Assembly (NCBI RefSeq): GCF_000499845.2
Contig: NC_023758.2
Location: 44,623,524 to 44,687,523, forward strand
Direction of reading: 5' to 3'
DNA: 64,000 nucleotides
Source of the DNA: Phaseolus vulgaris
Lineage: Eukaryota; Streptophyta; Magnoliopsida; Fabales; Fabaceae
Below are positions 23,600 through 36,515 of this stretch, one piece after another. The notes below the pieces were generated by a model. That model was given only the letters and a program-made list of their open reading frames with translations. It did no database searches and was not told where the DNA came from. Made by a program: the position numbers and the translations under genes. How positions within the stretch are numbered: position 1 is the first letter of the stretch; the number at the start of each line of letters is the position of its first letter.

Positions 23600-26500
23600 A
23601 ATTGGGATAATAATATAATAAGATTATCATAAGTGTATGTGTTTAGCATAGAAAATGGGTGGGGAAGGGTCTTCTTTAAAGTGGTACCTTCCGTCCCAAT
23701 GCCGTCCCAATCCGGAAATGGAGGGACCATGGTGCCGGATCTCTACATCAAATCATTTTTTTTATTCAAACAATGCTTCTTGCAACTCCAACCCTTTCAT
23801 AACAAGAAGGTTATGCACTACCAATTTTCTAAAAAATATTTAAAAGATTTTAAGTTTGGATTTCAGAAAATAAATTAACTATCACTACAAAATTATGAAA
23901 TAAAAAATAATTTTAGATAAAAAAATAATTAGTTGTTATAGTAATTAAATTAGAAATTATTTTAAAAACTAAAAAATTAATTTTTAAATTAGTTTATATT
24001 ATTGTTAAACTGTTTTTAAATTAATATATAGTTAGTTATCAAAGTTTTAACTATCAATTATTTAGATTCTAAATCTGATAGCAATTTTTTTTATTGTTAA
24101 CTAGATACCAATTCAGAAACCATTTAACAATAATATAAACTAATTTAAAAATTAAAAAAAAAATAATCTATAAAATTGTTTCTAATTTAATTATTATAAC
24201 AACTAATTATTTATGTTTTATAAAATTGATTTTTATTTTATGATTTTTTTTAATGTATAAAAATGTAAATACATATATAGTTTTTCTTTTTCTATCACAC
24301 CAAACTCTTCTAGTTGTTATATATAAATTATTTCTTCCAAGTCATCATCGTCATGGAAAAAGGTTGTATTCTAGTTGCTCTAATTTCAAATTAAATAAAG
24401 ATAATAATGCGTGAAATAAGTTTTTTTTTTTTTTACTTTTAACTTTAAAAAAAAGAATATGCGTGAAATTAGAAACTGAGAGCAGACACCAACTAAACAA
24501 TAAACCGAGTGATTTTTCATGCAAAAGCAAAAGTTACGATGTGGATGAACTTTGTCGTTTACTTAATATTTTGCTTTTTTTTTATGCCAAACTTGTTTGA
24601 AAATTAAGTATTCATATCAAACGTTATCTTTTGTTTTGGATTTTTGTTTTGAATGTGTTGTTGCACGCTACGGTTTAAGGGGAATAATAAAAATATCAAT
24701 CATAGGAAGACAACATGATAAGATTTGTGTCACAATTGCTGTGGCTAAAGCATCCTACGGATATGCTTTAATTTGTTTTTTATCCAAATCCTAACCGTCA
24801 GATATAACAAAGTACATAACAAAAGTCGCAGTGCAACACGGCACTGTATTACAGAAATCAATAAATAAATAAAATGAGTCAAAGTTTGTCTTCTTAGTCC
24901 AAACCTACACGTACGGATTTTCGTCCATTTCTATGTCCTTATCTTTGGATAAACTTTTTTTTTTCATCATAAATGAAGACACTGCTACTTTCCTAAAAAT
25001 TGGATACATATTATGGATATTTAAGTTCTGTTTTAGTTTTTTTTTTGTGATTTTAGAAATCAGGAATCAAATCCTAACTATTTTTGTTAAACCACTTCAC
25101 CATTCACATCAATTCAAATTAATTACTTTGAATAAATTGATATTTTAGTCCTAAAAATGGAAATAAGACAGTAAAGATTTTCCTTAGCTTATAAGATAAA
25201 AGTCTTCCAATAAAGTAAAGTGTTAACATTTATGACTTCATATTAGCATAGATTTTCTCATTATTTGCAAAAAGATACTAGTCTTATAAAAATATTTTAA
25301 ATAAGGATATGTTTGGGTTAAAGTTTTTATAAAAATATTTTAAAAAAATATATTGTTTCTTTTTGTTAGAAATAATTTATGCCTACTTAAAAATTAAAAT
25401 TATTAGAAATATTATAGAAGAGAATTTCTATATAAACTAATTTTAATTTTCGAGAAGTTTATTTTATTTTATTTTCTATTTTTTTTTGTAAAAAACTAGT
25501 TAAACATCAAAGACTATGTTTAGATTAAAAAGGAGAAATGAGAAATGTAAAATGATTGATTTAAGAAGAAAGTGTGAAAAAAATGATATTGTTTGAATTA
25601 AGAAGAAAAAGAGTAGATTTGAATAGAAAAATGGTAGAAGATTGGATTGATATAGTATAATAATTTTTTTATATTAATATATTTTAAAAATAATTTAATA
25701 TTATTTTTTAGAATAATTTAATTTGTATAATATACTTTTTTAATATTTTTTTACTTTAATTATTTACTTTATTATAATAAATGTAATTATGAAAATAAAC
25801 ATAATCAATTGTTTTTTTGAAGGGAAGAGTACTTTCCCGCAAATTCTTCCTATATGAGTGAAAAGTTTAAATTACAACAAGCTTTATCGTTTTGTGTATT
25901 TTATTATGTTTCAAATTCTTAAAATTAGTATTTTCTTTGATTTTTATTACGCTGAATGTTTCTGTGCCCAGAAACAAATACACCTTAAGGTACGTTAAGG
26001 TTTTGGATGAAAAAATTTATATAATAATTCATTTTGTAAAATATTTAAAATTCTTTATAAAAAAATATATTACTTTCATAAAAAATTAAAAAAAAATGAA
26101 ATTTTAAAATCTGTAATTACTTAAAATTAGATAATTTCACATTTCACATAAAATATAAGAATTTGAAAATTTGCATACTATTTTCTCTCTCACATTATTG
26201 ATCTCAATTGGGATGTTGTAGATCATGTTGTCAACTTCACCTAATTAAAATGTTGTCTACTCACTCTTGATCAAGGTGTCAATGACTTAATTTTGTTTTT
26301 TTCAATTAATATCGATTTGTTTATTTCAAGTTAAAGTTGATTGATGATATTTTTTAATGGATGTAAATTAAGATTAAATATAATACTTTAGTTGACATCA
26401 ATTAGGATTATTTCAAGTTAATGTTAGTAAAGATTTTTTTTTTATGACAATCAAATTTATTGTTTTTGTTAACCTAAGGTATTTTTTAATAAATGTTGGA

Positions 26501-29239
26501 GGTGTAATTTTAAAATCATATTAAAAATGTATTAGTTTTAAGTTTAGGATGACTAAGCTAAATTATCCTTAGTCTTATTTTTTTTTATGTGTTTTTACAT
26601 TATCTTAAAAATAATTAATCTTCTAGGTCTCTCGAGATTTTTGAGCTTTTGCCGATATCTTTAGCTTTCTGCTATTGGATATGTTGGATTGGGTCGTTAT
26701 ATGGATTCAAGTTAGTTCCTAGTTAACCAACAACTTTGCAAGTCCGAGAGACACCATCACTAGGGTCAATCACTACATTCGAAATATTGTCCATTTTAGA
26801 AATCGTGTTTCGTCACAATTTTATCTTAAAAAGACGCCTCGGTGGATGAAAGGAGTATATAATCTTTTCTTAACCTCAACTCCAAAACGATATGCAACGT
26901 GTACGGAAATATAATGTTTTATTCGTTTACATTAAAAAATAAGAAATCAGACTAACGGATTGGGCTAAATTAAAGTGCTGATTTTGAGGAGAAGTGTTTG
27001 AGTAAATGACGTGATTCTGGAAACCAAAATATGAAAAAGTAGAAAACTTTCCTTCGTGACGTGATTCTTATCGTAAACAACCACATGAAATGCATTGAGA
27101 GATGAATTGAATAGCACACGGGAAAACAAAAAAAAAAAAAAGGCTTTATTATTTAATTAATTTTTTTGGGCAATTTCTTAAAATATGCTAACTTGATTTT
27201 TTTTATTTAAATTTAATTATTTAGTGATAATTTTGTACTGCCATTAAAAAACTTAAATGTAGGTATTTTTAAAAGTTTAAGGATTAATTTATCAATTTAA
27301 AAACATAGTAATCAAAATTAAATTTGAAGAAAATTAAAACATTTTTTTAACTTTTAATTTCTTTGCACGCGCATAAGTAACATTTATTTGTAATTTATTT
27401 GAAAAATAAAATAATTTTAAATATTGCCGGTAACGACATTTCAATGTCGTCGTGGTCCCTGACTATTGTGGTGTCGGCGCATGCTCCTCGTTGCACCACA
27501 CGGAAATATTTTTTCTTATTTAAAAAAGAAAAAACATAATTTATTTTACTGTTTATATGTAAAAGAAAAAAATTGATGCAGGAGTTTGTTCTTGTTCAGA
27601 GAAAGAATGTAACCGTTCCAAAGTGTAAAAGGAAAAGGTTTTTATGAATTTTTTACGAATGAATTCTGATTTACTGGCGAAAATTGAAAGAGATTTAGCA
27701 GTAAAAGATTTTTTGGGTAAGTATTTGAATTCTAGGTTTTGGTTGTTTAGACATTAAGTAGTATCGCATATTCTGTTGTGATATTTGTAAGAATCCACTA
27801 ATGTAGTATTTGGAAGATGGGCGGTTGTTGATGATGATTGATTGGATGATGTTTTTGAGTTATGGTGAGGAATTGTGGACGGAAAGTGGGTGTGAATGAG
27901 AAAGAAGAGGAAGAACCCAACATCATTTCTTCCTTTCATTCTTTAATTACCCACACATTCCTCTGTTCCACACCTTGCCACGTTTCTGGTGATGGGCTCC
28001 ACCATTGCCTCACTTTGGAGTTCTGTTCTGAGTGTAATGCATATGTTTTTCAGGTCTGGTCTATGCTTGCATGCTATCATGGAGCTTTTAGTACGTCAAT
28101 ATTCAAAAATAGCTATTTGTTGAAAGAATACATAAGAAGGTAAGTTATGAGAAGGGAGTAATTTGATTTATGTATCCAAATGGAAGAATGTTGGTTTCAA
28201 GGAAATTCAAGGGGATTGGTGTGTTGTGTTGTGGGAGCCTTTAACTCAATTAAGAGTTATGCAGAGAGGAAGGGTTGGTAATATGTTTTCCTATAACTGG
28301 CCTATTTGTAAGGCACGTAACGACACTTTTATTTAGTGAGGGGTGGAAAGAATACTATCCACCACAATCTCTTTCTTTGGTTGCTCTCTTTTCTCTTTTT
28401 TTTTTTCTATATTGTTTTGTCTCTTGATCGAAAGAATTTGCAAAAAAGTTAGTTTTTCTAAGTTCTTGATATTTAGATGCAATATTGTGATAATAACATA
28501 CATTTGTGTCTTGTTGTTACGCCTATTCATAATATTCGATGATTTTTTTATTGTTTAGTCTTGATCCAAAGTGTTTTCAAATAAAATTTTATCAGAACTT
28601 TTATATTTCACATTATTCAAATAACACACTTGAATGTATCCAGTCGCACAACTTGCATTAACTTTAAGTTTGACATTTATCTTATACACATAAAATCATA
28701 TTTTACGCACACAATTAAAACCAAATAAATGGAATATTGAACTTGGATTCAACAATAAAAGAGTTCGTATTTACATAATTTGTGATTGCAATTATCCCTT
28801 TTTTTACTGGTATATGACCATTGTTCTAACTTTGCTCAAGTTGTTCACGTCAAATCTCTAAAGAGTTTTTTTTTTATCAAAAGGTTATGTAATTGGTATA
28901 ACAACTATCAATTAACTAACTTGCACTTGATTCATTAGAAACAAGTGGTTCCAAATAGTTGGTTTTCCTCCTCCCAACATGCTGATTTTTGTTGTGACAG
29001 ATCACAGTTACATGTCTCATTAGTTGTATTTGCTGCATTTTATATATGTACCTTCAACACCTTAAAGATGGATGACTTTTTTTGTCACAATGTTGATGAG
29101 GTGAATAATTTTTCTTTCTTTCCCTGCCTTTAGTTTAGTTGTTTATTGTGTTGCATAATGCGTTATTCTTTTTGAAAAAAAAAATGTTTTTATTCTTTTC
29201 AACATCAAGATGTTTGAGTAACAAAGCACCTTCAACAAT
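23600..29239. other. AT-rich repeat DNA without supportable genes
   Basis: I find no protein domain on either strand. The open frame at 27862-28143 and its antisense partner at 27754-27939 lie in slightly GC-richer sequence (27840-28040), but neither resembles a known family. A repeat at about 26750-26890 (containing ATATTGTCCATTTTAGAAAT, then AGACGCCTCGGTGGATG) is related to sequence at about 56195-56260. A TTTAGATTAAAAAGGAGAAA repeat lies at 25510-25640. Confidence 0.45.
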
Positions 29240-29248
29240 ATGTTATTG

Positions 29249-29628
29249 GCTGATTCTTCCTGCACCTTCATACCTTCTTGTGCCACCCCCATAAACTTTT
29301 TGTATTCCAAAAATACCATTTTTTAATAATCTGGAAGTTTTTTTTTCATGTGTGATTAGCTTCCGGATTATATAATTTAGAAGTCTTTTCTAAATATGAG
29401 ATTGACTTCTGGATTATGTAATCCAGAGTATATCTGAATTACATAATCCATAGGGTTATTTCAAATCAAAAAAAGAATTATGGATATTATAAATCTCAAG
29501 AACACTTCCGGATACAAAAACATCTTCCGGATTATGTATGGGAGTGACAAAAAAAAGGATAAAACGGTATTTTTACATTTAGTATGGGGTGGCACAAGAA
29601 GGTATGGAGGTGTAGGAAGAAAGAGTCC
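29249..29628. mobile_element. Non-autonomous Mutator-like element, copy D
   Basis: The ~40-bp terminal inverted repeats read TTCTTCCTGCACCTTCATAC, then CTTCTTGTGCCACCCC, on the left, and nearly the same on the complement of the right end. Flanks ATGTTATTG (29240-29248) and ATGTTCTTG (29629-29637) agree at 8 of 9 bases. The 380-bp interior is built of short palindromes such as CCGGATTATATAAT and GGATTATGTAATCCAGA, and has no transposase frame. Confidence 0.88.
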
Positions 29629-29651
29629 ATGTTCTTGTCTCATCAACCTAG

Positions 29652-30128
29652 GGCAGTTTCTTCCTGCACCCCTACGTTTTCTTCCTGCACCCCCACAATG
29701 TAATGCAAAGACAAAAATATCCCTATTATTTTTTAAAAATTCCAAAATACACATAAGACCCACACTACTCTTTCTTCTTCCGGACAATGCAATTCGGTAA
29801 TTTTATGGAATAGGAAATCCGCATTTATTTTTTTGCATTCCGGATTGGTGAATCTGGTAATCTTCCGGATCCATCAATCCATAACAAAAATTAGATTTCC
29901 GGATTCAGCAATCCGGAAATCAACAAGTTGCTTTCGAAACACCCCTTTATTTTAAAAAGAACACGAATCACTTCCGGATTGATGAATCCGTAGCACACTC
30001 CCGGATTGATGAATCTGGTAACCTAAAAAACTCTAGTTTTTTTAAATAAAAGGTGAAGGTCAGTTTTGGGATTTACAAAATTGTGGGGGTGCAGGAAGAA
30101 AAACGTAAGGGTGCAGGAAGAAGAAGCC
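29652..30128. mobile_element. Non-autonomous Mutator-like element, copy C, with perfect target duplication
   Basis: The ends are GGCAGTTTCTTCCTGCACCC (left) and, on the complement of the right end, GGCTTCTTCTTCCTGCACCC. Each end carries a second internal copy of TTCTTCCTGCACCCCCAC, so the inverted repeats extend to about 45 bp. TCAACCTAG occurs exactly at 29643-29651 and 30129-30137, a perfect 9-bp target duplication and the strongest mark of a Mutator-type insertion in the window. The interior holds five or six copies of a TCCGGATTGATGAATCCG-like palindrome. At 477 bp it codes for nothing and would need transposase from elsewhere. Confidence 0.93.
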
Positions 30129-30137
30129 TCAACCTAG

Positions 30138-30859
30138 CTGCTTTTGGGCCACAAAGCATGTGACAACACTTCTATCAAAATGATCTTAAACAAAATCTCT
30201 GTATTCTCCAATGAGGCTATAAAATCTTTCTATTTGAAAATCAGTAAAATCTTTATCCAATAATTTGTTTGAGTATTCTTTTATATGAGAAACTCTTTTA
30301 TCATTTATAACTCAAAATCCCTTCGTTAAATTAAATGTATGCATGATTTGAAAGTCATTATTATCATTATAAGATGAAAGCAATTCATAAACAAGAGTTC
30401 AAATTCCATCACAGCAATATCGACCTGCAGATCTATTGGCAAGACATAACTTACAGTCTTAGGAGTTTGATTTAATAAAAAACTGTTATTTTCTCAAGAT
30501 ATTGGTTGGCTTTCATGCCTTCGGATCCCTGAAAATAAAAAAGTAGAAGAAACTACAAAAAGAAAGATTGTAGGAACTAATACAAGCACAGGGCATTTCC
30601 AAGGTTACAAAGGTTACAAAAGCAACACAGTTGTGCTATACATACTGCAACCTGAATCTTCCCCTCAGTTCATGTTCAAATATGTTGCCTGTGCTAAACC
30701 ACCTTCATTTCTTTCCTTCAGTTGTGTATAAACACAGGCCTTCTTAGGCACTTATATATTTTTCTTTAGAGTACATTAAAGTACACATATGTATGTATAT
30801 ATTATATATTATATTCTATGTCACAACAAGCTGCTACATTTCAAAATTGACTCACCAGC
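30138..30859. other. Spacer and 3' flank of the LRR receptor kinase gene
   Basis: No coding feature is seen. The part from about 30600 to 30859 is probably the 3' untranslated region of the minus-strand kinase gene. Confidence 0.4.
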
Positions 30860-33800
30860 TTATCTTGCTCTGGAAAGCTGTATAGCTTCTTGATCAAGTG
30901 TAGATTCAACATGCCAAACAAATTGGTGAGTCATTAGTGAGAATTCTTGATTCCTAGCCTCTTCAAGTTGCTGCCAGTCAGCCCATCTATCTGCCAACCC
31001 CACTCCCTGCAGCAATTTTACCACGGCTGACATGGTTGGACGATCCTCAGGGTAGCCTTGGGTGCAAAGCATTGCAACCTGAAGGATGGTCTCAACTTCC
31101 TTTGGATCATAACTCTCCAAATTTCTATCCACAATGTCCTCCAACCTTTCTTCTCTCAGCAGCTTTTTGACCTGTACATTCAAACTTCATCAATATAAAT
31201 TATTATCACGTCTTAAAATGTATTGATCAAAAAAGTTCCAAGGGCCAATTAAATTGTACAAGCTGAAAACTTATTATGAGTGTATAGCGTTGATTCTTTG
31301 TCGTTGTAAAGATTTTTACACTGTCAAATTATCAGAATTCATCTTAGGTATGACCCTATAGTAGTTAGTAAAAAAATCAGCAGAACTTACAACATATGAT
31401 TAGGTAATATTGTAAAAAGGGGCTAGAGAAAGGAAAGGCAAAGCATTAGAACAAGCCCATAAAGCATCCACAACTAGCAATAACACGCATGTGTATCAGC
31501 ATTAAAAAGTATTTATGTGACATGATAAAGTAAATGGTTTGGCAGATTACATAATCGATGAGAAGAACATCCTCGTCCTCTTCAAGCCGAGAGAGGTCTA
31601 TTGCACGCTCACCGGTGACTAGTTCAAGAAGTGTTATGCCATATCCAAATACATCAGTCTTCTCTGAAGATTTTCCAGTGGACAAATATTCTGGGGCAAT
31701 GTGACCCATTGTGCCACGCACTTGAGTGGTGACATGAGTAATCCTTGCATCAACCAGCTTGGCTAGCCCAAAATCACCAAGAACAGCTTCAAATTCATTA
31801 TCTAAAAGGATATTTGCAGCCTTTAGATCACGATGTATTATCTTTGGATTGCATTGCTCATGCAGATACTCCAAACCATGGGCTGTGCCAAAAGCCACAC
31901 GTTTTCTTGTTGGCCAGTCCAAGCCTTTCTCACCTGGTTTTAAATCTAAGGCATCATAGAGAAATAGTGTTAAAAAAAAGCACAAAACTTGGAAAGGGAA
32001 GGATCAGATAACCAATTCCTTTATTTCTCTTAACTAAAGACTAATGATATCTCTTCATCTTTGCACACCCTTTTAAATTGTACTAAAGAATAGTAAAATA
32101 AAATATACACTATGTTCTCAAATATTTTGACATGCACCAAAATTAAGTTTGAAGCTTGATCAAATGTTAAAATCAGCAATCTAGTTTTACCTCTCAGTCG
32201 ATAAGCTACACTAAGATTTTCCATGAAAGGGTATACAAGGATTCTTTCAGTTGAGGTTGTGCAGAAGCCAATTAGCCTTAAGAGGTTTCTATGAACTGCA
32301 ACACTTATAAGTTGAACTTCTCTCTCGAATGCAGCCTCTCCACCAGGATTGTGATAATCAACTAGGCGTTTCACAGCTACTTTGGTGTTATCAGAGAGTA
32401 CTCCTTTGTACACTTTTCCAAAGCCACCCTGACCAATTATATTGGCTTCACTGAAATTTTTGGTGGCAAGTTGTAGTTCACGCCAAGAAAATCTTCTCAA
32501 TTGCCCGAAGGAGATTTTGCTTTCGTCTTCACCTGTAGATAAATTTGTTAGATATTAGTATCACTTTTCTAAGGTGTATGGAATATGCCTTAACCCTTTT
32601 TGTTCACAGAAAACAAAAGTCAAATGAGAACTATTTGAAACTTGATTCAAACCGAAAATGAAATTAAAGAAAATTTTAAATTTTATGAAAAGTTTTTTTT
32701 AAAAAAAATTGTTATCTATATTTTCCCCCCATTTAGATATAGGTTGGAACTCTTAAAATCAGCCATAATACTTGGAGGGTGAAAATGAATTATTAGGAGC
32801 CAAATCAAAATCTATGGTTTTCTACATTCTCAGTTTAAAGGAATTAGTAGGATAAAGAGAAAGAATAATATTTGAGAAAATTACTAGTGTAAATTAGTCT
32901 CATTCTTTTCTCAAACGAGCATTTCCTTACATGCTACTGGGACATTTTGTTAAGCTACATAAAGAAAGGAAAAATGACCTGAAACATCAACAAAGACTTC
33001 CTTTTTGTGCTTATGCATTTGATGGTGTCGATATGTAAGGATAGCCCCAAGACACAGAAGTGCAAAGGCACCACAACTTGCATAACGTACAATTTTTGCC
33101 ATTTTTGATTTGTGGGTTGAATCTGCAGGAAGATGTCAACTTCAGGTAGCTACTAGCAAACCATTTTTGTTTTTATTTCATTTATAGCTCATATTCTTTA
33201 ACTTAGATTACATTTTATTTCATACTTAACAAAGCATAACTGCACACTCTCTTTGTTTGTGTGTTAAGCAATCAAACCTGGATTTTCAGATTTCGAAGTG
33301 CAAGTCTGCTCAAAGCCAGGACCGCACTGAAGGTGCGTATCTGAAAAGCTGAAAGCAATGATTGAAACAAAATTTCATAAGATTATAAAGAAATGCTTGT
33401 TATTAAAAGAAAATACTCGAATGAATACAAAGTTCTAATAAAATTTACTTAAACATTGGAACTGAAAACAGTTGTGTTGGGATTCTTCCAGTAAGACCAT
33501 TAGATGAAAGATCCCTATCAAATGAAAACACAAGTCAGTATTCAAGATCAAGGTAGAATCTTTTATAATTTAAGAATTGAGTACATTCTGAAAACATAAA
33601 AACCAAAATAGTCTCTAGATACAATTTTTTATAGTTTTGTTGACCCTTTAGAATTTGTTATTGTTTGAGGAACAGTTGTTCATTCTCAAAAACACTGAAT
33701 CACATATGAGGCCATCATTTTCAAATTTGAACTGTTTACCCCTCCAAGAAGCCCTTATTTTTAAATCTCTTTTTACACATACAGCTATCCAAGGATGGAA

Positions 33801-36016
33801 AGACCAGAAAAATGGAAAGTGATGCCTTACATATACTTTAGATTGGATAGTTCATCCCATTTATCTGGTATAGAACCATTAAAATTATTGTCAGCAAGAT
33901 TTAGATACTGTAGGTCTTTCAAGTAGGAAATGTAATCAGGCAAGGGTCCTGAAAGATTGTTGTTCTGCAGTTCCCTGCATTACCAGACAGATCACTATAT
34001 GATGTAAGAAAAAAAAACAACATCACTGGTCAATCTCTTTCACTAAACCAAAGAGTGGGATATATTTTAGATGCTAAATAATCGATTCAGTACAACAAGT
34101 ATAGATATATTTTGCTTTTAACACACTTGGCAATCACGAAAGACTAAATACTTGCTCAACTACCTCATCTATTAACGGAGTTCAAATAAAGCTAATAGAA
34201 TTAAAGTTTTTGTAGCAAGATTATTCTTTTTTTTATTGTGTACAAGTGAAATATGCCAATAATTGTTGTACTGAACCATTTATCATATTTACATCGATTT
34301 CTTTCAATAAGAAAATACAAGAAATAGCTTGCCTACAAACTGAGAATGAATTCATAATGACAAATTATTTAAGTGAAATGATGATCTGATTCAGAACATG
34401 AATTTTCAAGCTTTTGACAGAAAATGAGTTCAACAAGGAATTATGCATTTTGGATTTAGAGAAGTAAATTAAACACGACCTTAATTTTTATGGCACCATA
34501 TTCCTAATTCTAGGAATGATTACTTGAGATAAATGATGATAATCTGGTTATCTGGATTAGTATAGCAGCAGTAGATGCCAATCTTATAAATGTCAACTTA
34601 TCATGATGACAACTTACACGCTAACCAAATATTTCAACTTGGTAATCGAGGGAGACAGTGTTCCAACAAATCCAACCGAACCCAGGGCCCTGTAGATTGA
34701 ATAACACTGAAGAGTTAAATTCCTGCAAATGTTTGAGAGGTTCCTATATGCAATAAAGATGTTTGAATAAAGGATGATGAGACTAGACTAAGAATATAAT
34801 AGCAATAAAAAACATTTATTGAATGTTTGGTTTCTTGTCAGACCAATTCAAATATAGATCCATGATCCACATTGAAGTTGAAGTTACTTTGAATAACTTC
34901 TATTTTTCACATCCAGAAACACGGATCCGAGGTTCCAAATGTCTAACCAAACATGCACTTAATACTTTCGAAGATGATGAACTTACAGTGATATGACATG
35001 TCCGTTTCTACAAGTGACATGAGACCAACTGAAGCACGGGCTAACTAAATGACTGTCCCAGTCCGTTATTTGCTTATTGGAATCATTCAGGAAATGTAAA
35101 AGATCAAGCAGAGCTTCACCTGGGTATTAGCCAAAATAGTTAGCTCAGAGCAATTCAATTAAGAGTATCAATATACAATAAAAAAATGTTAAGTATGGTT
35201 AAAGTTATTCTCGAATCATAGAACAACACAGTAAAAAAAGTATCTGTTAAAACAAATGTAGTAACAATCTAACTATAACATGTAAAAACATCCAAGATGA
35301 CTCGTGAGAATGATGCAACACAAGAGTGATCCTAAATGACAAATTACCAAAGTAATGAAACTCAAGAAAAAATTGGTTAAACTATTCAATTGATCTCTGT
35401 AATTGTTTTTCTTTTAAGTTTTAGTTTATATAACAAAAAATTGCTAGTTTTACTTCTACACAGGTTTTTGCAGTGGTTTATAATTGTCTAAAAGTTATTG
35501 TAACTGTTTAATACTGCCAAAAGTTCTTCTATACGCTTAACTATAAGAATCACTTAGCTTGCATACAAGTACAGGAACTTAAAACTTGAAATTTTCTAGT
35601 ATAAGAACTAAATCGTAAAATAAAGACAAAGAAACAAATGAAGAGTTTAGGCTTTTAAATTTGATCCTCTGTCAATATAAAAACTCTAACTGATTTTTTG
35701 CACTTCAAATAAACAAAGGGTCAGATTATTACAATAACTGAGGTTCTTCATTTGTACTGAAGACTTCAAACAGTTTTTCCAAACATGCATGATCATAGGG
35801 TTTATTGATAGCTTAAAAGTCCTTACATGGTAACACAGGGAATCAAAATTAAATTTAAACAACATACGCTTCAGGTGAGGAAAGAATAACAGTAAATTTT
35901 ACCACACCTTCTACATCAGGATCTTTGATAGCTGAACTGACTGTCAAGATTGTGAGGAATATGAGCCACCTCGTCAATATTTTGAGAGGACCCCTGCTAA
36001 AATTTGGGCGAAACAT
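30860..36016 (-). CDS. LRR receptor-like serine/threonine kinase, subfamily II (At5g63710-like)
   Basis: This is a plasma-membrane receptor kinase of the SERK-related LRR-II group, 595 residues, closest in memory to Arabidopsis At5g63710. Coding exons in order: 36016-35908, 35119-34987, 34689-34618, 33974-33831, 33514-33449, 33348-33278, 33122-32979, 32532-32191, 31945-31551 and 31171-30860; all phases join. A signal peptide ([13 protein letters not shown]) leads into the cap domain [13 protein letters not shown] and about four LRRs (for example [20 protein letters not shown]), then a Cys pair and a transmembrane helix near 208-228 ([15 protein letters not shown]). The kinase has GQGGFG (280-285), VAVKR with Lys301, HRDLKAAN with Asp400, DFG (418-420) and APE, so it is a complete RD kinase. 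The start is the ATG at 36014-36016, the first Met of the signal peptide frame. The ligand is unknown; SERK relatives act as co-receptors. Confidence 0.95.
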
Positions 36017-36269
36017 ATAAACTTCTTTGATCTCCAAGGAAAACTCACCTGGTCGAGTCCCTTTTCAGAAGTTTTCAAAGGGAAAAATAAACCAACAAAA
36101 AACAATTAAACAACATTTTAACATAAATAACTATAAAACTATGCAAAAAAAAACATACTATGCCCAGAATCATATGCACCTGTTACTCCAAATGGTAGTA
36201 ACACTATAGCGAGCAGGCTATAAAGTTTACAACAGCATCTACTTGCTTTCAAAATGAATGCCAGATATA

Positions 36270-36515
36270 AAACCAACACAGAACATAAAAGCTTAAGAAA
36301 CCAACGTAGAACAACATAAAAACTTAAGAAACCAACGTAGAACAACATAAAGGTTAAGAAACCAACATAGAACAACATAAAAGCTTAAGAAACCAACATA
36401 GAACAACTTAAAGATTAAGAAACCAACATAGCACAACATAACTGCTTAAGAAATGAACACAGAACAACACAGCAGCATAAAAACCAACATAGAACTGCAT
36501 AGCAGCTTGAAAAAC
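36270..36515. repeat. Tandem repeat of ~31 bp upstream of the kinase gene
   Basis: About eight head-to-tail units, 30-31 bp each, share AAGAAACCAACATAGAACAA followed by CATAAAAGCTT with increasing divergence toward the right. The array lies 250-500 bp upstream of the kinase start codon, in its promoter or 5' untranslated region. Confidence 0.88.

Noticed and set aside
27754..28143. Overlapping ORFs on both strands around 27.9 kb
   Set aside because: No recognisable domain, no splice or promoter context; composition only slightly above the surroundings.
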